Below are positions 7,536-8,659 of a stretch of 8,659 bases of DNA, piece by piece (position 1 is the first letter of the stretch; each line of letters opens with the position of its first letter). The stretch lies in assembly GCA_026785745.1 (NCBI GenBank), contig JAJAZO010000456.1, forward strand, positions 1 through 8,659, read 5' to 3'. The stretch comes from Chitinophagaceae bacterium (GTDB lineage: Bacteria; Bacteroidota; Bacteroidia; Chitinophagales; Chitinophagaceae). Below the pieces are notes generated by a model. The model searched no databases, was not told where the DNA came from, and saw only the letters and a list, made by a program, of their open reading frames with translations. The position numbers and the translations under genes are program-made.

Positions 7536-7554
7536 AATAGCGATTCTCACTATT
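7536..7554. promoter_or_regulatory. Second copy of the palindrome, overlapping a -33 element
   Basis: AATAGCGATTCTCACTATT differs from the 7452-7470 palindrome at only two positions, and both are followed by GC. The copies start 84 bp apart, eight turns at 10.5 bp per turn, so proteins on both would face the same side of the helix. This copy overlaps the TTG at 7553-7555 that reads as the -33 element of the sigma-gene promoter. A bound regulator could therefore block or modulate that promoter. Confidence 0.5.
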
Positions 7555-7583
7555 GCCTGCCCTCACCCACGACCATAATTTTG
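7553..7583 (+). promoter_or_regulatory. Bacteroidota-type promoter for the sigma-factor gene
   Basis: TTG at 7553-7555 and TAATTTTG at 7576-7583 match the Bacteroidota -33 (TTTG/TTG) and -7 (TAnnTTTG) elements, with 20 bases between them. Transcription would begin near 7588, giving a leader of roughly 35 bases before the ATG at 7622. The palindrome at 7536-7554 overlaps the -33 element. Confidence 0.55.
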
Positions 7584-7621
7584 GATCACTGAAATTAACC
7601 TTTACCACATAAAAAAGCCTA

Positions 7622-7924
7622 ATGATAATTCCTGACAAGATTAAAAGCGATGACTTGGTGGTTCAATTAAAAAACAGAAGCAAATATGCTTTTTCGGTTT
7701 TGTATGACAATTATGCTTCAGCACTTTTAGGTATTGCAACAAAAATCGTTCGCAATCAGCAGGTCGGGGAAGATGTACTGCAAGAAGTGTTTATAAAAAT
7801 ATGGCAAAATATTGACACCTATGATAACTCAAAAGGGACACTGTTTACCTGGATGCTCAATATCACCCGAAATGAGAGTAACGATTATCTACGAAGTAAA
7901 CAGTACACTATCAATTACAAATAG
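7622..7924 (+). CDS. Truncated ECF-type sigma-70 factor (region 2 only), probable pseudogene
   Basis: This frame encodes 100 residues, while ECF sigma factors are usually 170-200. Region 2 is intact: AFSVLYDNYASALLGIATKIV (2.1), GEDVLQEVFIKIWQNI (2.2, core-RNA-polymerase contact) and KGTLFTWMLNITRNESNDYLR (2.3-2.4, -10 recognition). The stop at 7922-7924 falls where the linker to region 4 should begin, and region 4 (the -35-binding HTH) is absent. Reading on in the next frame from about 7920 gives IAGEGLESLDSCTIS before another stop, which may be a decayed linker after a frameshift. No anti-sigma gene follows. It is probably a decaying gene; a short region-2-only protein that binds core polymerase cannot be excluded. 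Its good promoter with an overlapping palindrome shows it once belonged to the LuxR-controlled unit. Confidence 0.75.
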   Translation: MIIPDKIKSDDLVVQLKNRSKYAFSVLYDNYASALLGIATKIVRNQQVGEDVLQEVFIKIWQNIDTYDNSKGTLFTWMLNITRNESNDYLRSKQYTINYK

Positions 7925-8346
7925 CAGGAGAAGGCTTAGAATCTTTGGATAGCTGCACCATATCCTGACAGTTCTAAAAACCGAAATGAAAGTGATGATT
8001 AAACAAGACTGATAGAAAATCCGGATCCGAAATAAAAGTTCAGCGATGTTTGGAAAGTCCAAACCACAGCTTGGATTTGCAACTGCCGATTGTTCTTCCG
8101 TCTGCCAGCCTTGCAGAAAATCATCTTTGTAAAAGTAATAATTTGAAAGTCCTAAAAACTTGCGGAGAATCCAATGTTATAATCCGTATGCCCGCCTATC
8201 TGGGTTTATTGTTCCCGGCGATCGTACTACCAATGTATTGGAATTAATAAATGGCTTCAGCTCGGCAGGGCTGGTATATTCAGTTATTGGTAACATTACA
8301 CGTTAAAATATGTAGTCGTAAAATCAGCATAATTAACAGCTATCAG
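7925..8346. other. Stretch of probable gene debris between sigma factor and galactanase
   Basis: About 420 bases with no intact gene. The plus-strand frame at 8142-8306 is open for 54 codons to a TAA without an initiating Met and reads protein-like (YNPYARLSGFIVPGDRTTN, then ELINGFSSAGLVYSVIGNIT), as if it were the C-terminal end of a lost gene. The opposite strand has a 95-codon open frame (7889-8176) without any Met. Small ATG-started frames at 8050-8247 and 8251-8478 look like shadows. An 8-bp inverted repeat, TAATTAAC/GTTAATTA (8330-8337, 8346-8353), overlaps the stop of the galactanase gene and may be a weak 3'-end hairpin. Confidence 0.4.
8142..8306 (+). pseudogene. Possible C-terminal gene remnant of unknown function
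   Basis: This segment has 54 sense codons ending in TAA (8304-8306), in a frame preceded immediately by stop codons and lacking an ATG or GTG near its head. The composition resembles a folded protein (NPYARLSGFIVPGDRTTNV and SAGLVYSVIGNIT), with mixed hydrophobic and polar residues and varied codons. I do not recognise the family. It could be the tail of a gene whose front was deleted, or a chance frame; its place among other debris after a truncated sigma gene favours the former. Confidence 0.25.
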
Positions 8347-8659
8347 TTAATTAAATGCATTCAAAGCAAGAGTCGGTTTACCGCTGTTATCAAAAGCACC
8401 GAGAGTATAACCCAACCAATTATTGCAGGCCTGCGGCTCCCAATAAAATACGCCAAGCCCTTTACTTCCTGCAATTGATTTTACTTTAGTAATAAGGTCA
8501 GTAAGAAATAAATTACAGGCAGCTGCTTGGTCCCAGCTCATGCCCACCTCGCAAATCATCACCGGCTTATCAAACCGTGCCACCATATCATTGATATTTG
8601 TAAGACACTGCGTATTCAATGTTGCCCAGTTAGTTGCGGTTGGATACAAAGACATTCCG
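8347..8659 (-). CDS. GH53 arabinogalactan endo-beta-1,4-galactanase, C-terminal part
   Basis: The minus-strand frame is open from the window edge to a TAA at 8347-8349, about 104 codons; the N-terminus is outside. The Met at 8653-8655 is internal: the preceding codon is Gly, giving GMSLYPTATNW, which matches the IGLSYYP strand of GH53. PVMICEVGMSWD contains the likely catalytic nucleophile Glu (codon 8548-8550). The C-terminal LGVFYWEPQACNNW and GYTLGAFDNSGKPTLALNAF are typical of the end of the (beta/alpha)8 barrel in this family. GH53 enzymes cut beta-1,4-galactan side chains of pectin. Full-length bacterial forms are about 340-400 residues with a signal peptide, so about a quarter is visible. 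It is probably part of a galactan-use locus beyond the window, which I cannot see. Confidence 0.85.
   Translation of the reverse strand, partial: GMSLYPTATNWATLNTQCLTNINDMVARFDKPVMICEVGMSWDQAAACNLFLTDLITKVKSIAGSKGLGVFYWEPQACNNWLGYTLGAFDNSGKPTLALNAFN

Noticed and set aside
7889..8176. A 95-codon open frame on the minus strand, protein-like in places (SNYYFYKDDFLQGWQTEE), antisense to the end of the sigma gene.
   Set aside because: It contains no Met or usable start and overlaps region 2.4 of the sigma factor; best treated as a shadow or part of the debris.
8330..8353. Inverted repeat TAATTAAC/GTTAATTA at the stop codon of the galactanase gene.
   Set aside because: The stem is almost all A-T and no T-tract follows on either strand, so it was not called as a terminator.
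8050..8478. Two ATG-started plus-strand frames (65 and 75 codons).
   Set aside because: The first competes with the more protein-like frame at 8142-8306; the second overlaps the GH53 gene antisense for more than 130 bases. Neither shows a domain.

Overview
The window looks like a chromosomal stretch from a member of the Bacteroidota, most likely a Chitinophagaceae-type soil or freshwater bacterium. The support is a large secreted protein with PKD domains and a type IX secretion (T9SS) C-terminal tail, perfect TAnnTTTG-type -7 boxes, start sites that mostly lack Shine-Dalgarno sequences, moderate A+T content, and a galactanase of the kind found in polysaccharide-degrading Bacteroidota. The family-level placement is inference.

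Left part (1-3075), housekeeping and accessory genes. The window opens inside a HigB-type toxin, followed 12 bases later by its HigA antitoxin (toxin-first order). HigA runs tail-to-tail into a minus-strand metallo-beta-lactamase-fold hydrolase of the UlaG/NAPE-PLD type, with one base between the stop codons. Upstream of that hydrolase, on the same strand, is a 233-residue protein that reads as a chain of small OB-like beta barrels (cold-shock-like at the N-terminus, S1-like at the C-terminus). Divergent from it is an HD-superfamily predicted hydrolase.

Centre (3200-6175). One gene dominates: a 965-residue secreted protein with a signal peptide, nine PKD-type domains and a T9SS type A tail. 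Domains 2-7 start exactly 291 bp (97 residues) apart and domains 2-8 each carry six cysteines in fixed positions. It ends at a clear rho-independent terminator.

Right part (6176-8659), regulatory and decayed DNA. After about 430 bases that include a possible frameshifted gene remnant comes a minus-strand LuxR-type regulator. It faces a plus-strand ECF sigma factor that stops after region 2 and so lacks region 4. The 192 bases between them hold two near-identical 19-bp palindromes 84 bp apart. One overlaps the -33 element of a good Bacteroidota promoter for the sigma gene, which suggests control by the LuxR protein. About 420 bases of apparent gene debris follow the sigma gene. The window ends inside a minus-strand GH53 endo-galactanase whose C-terminal 104 codons are visible, including the likely nucleophile Glu.

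No rRNA, tRNA, CRISPR array, insertion sequence or attachment site was recognised. The most unusual items are the hexacysteine PKD array, with a cysteine-loss pattern that suggests its disulfide pairing, and the palindromic operator array beside a truncated sigma factor.
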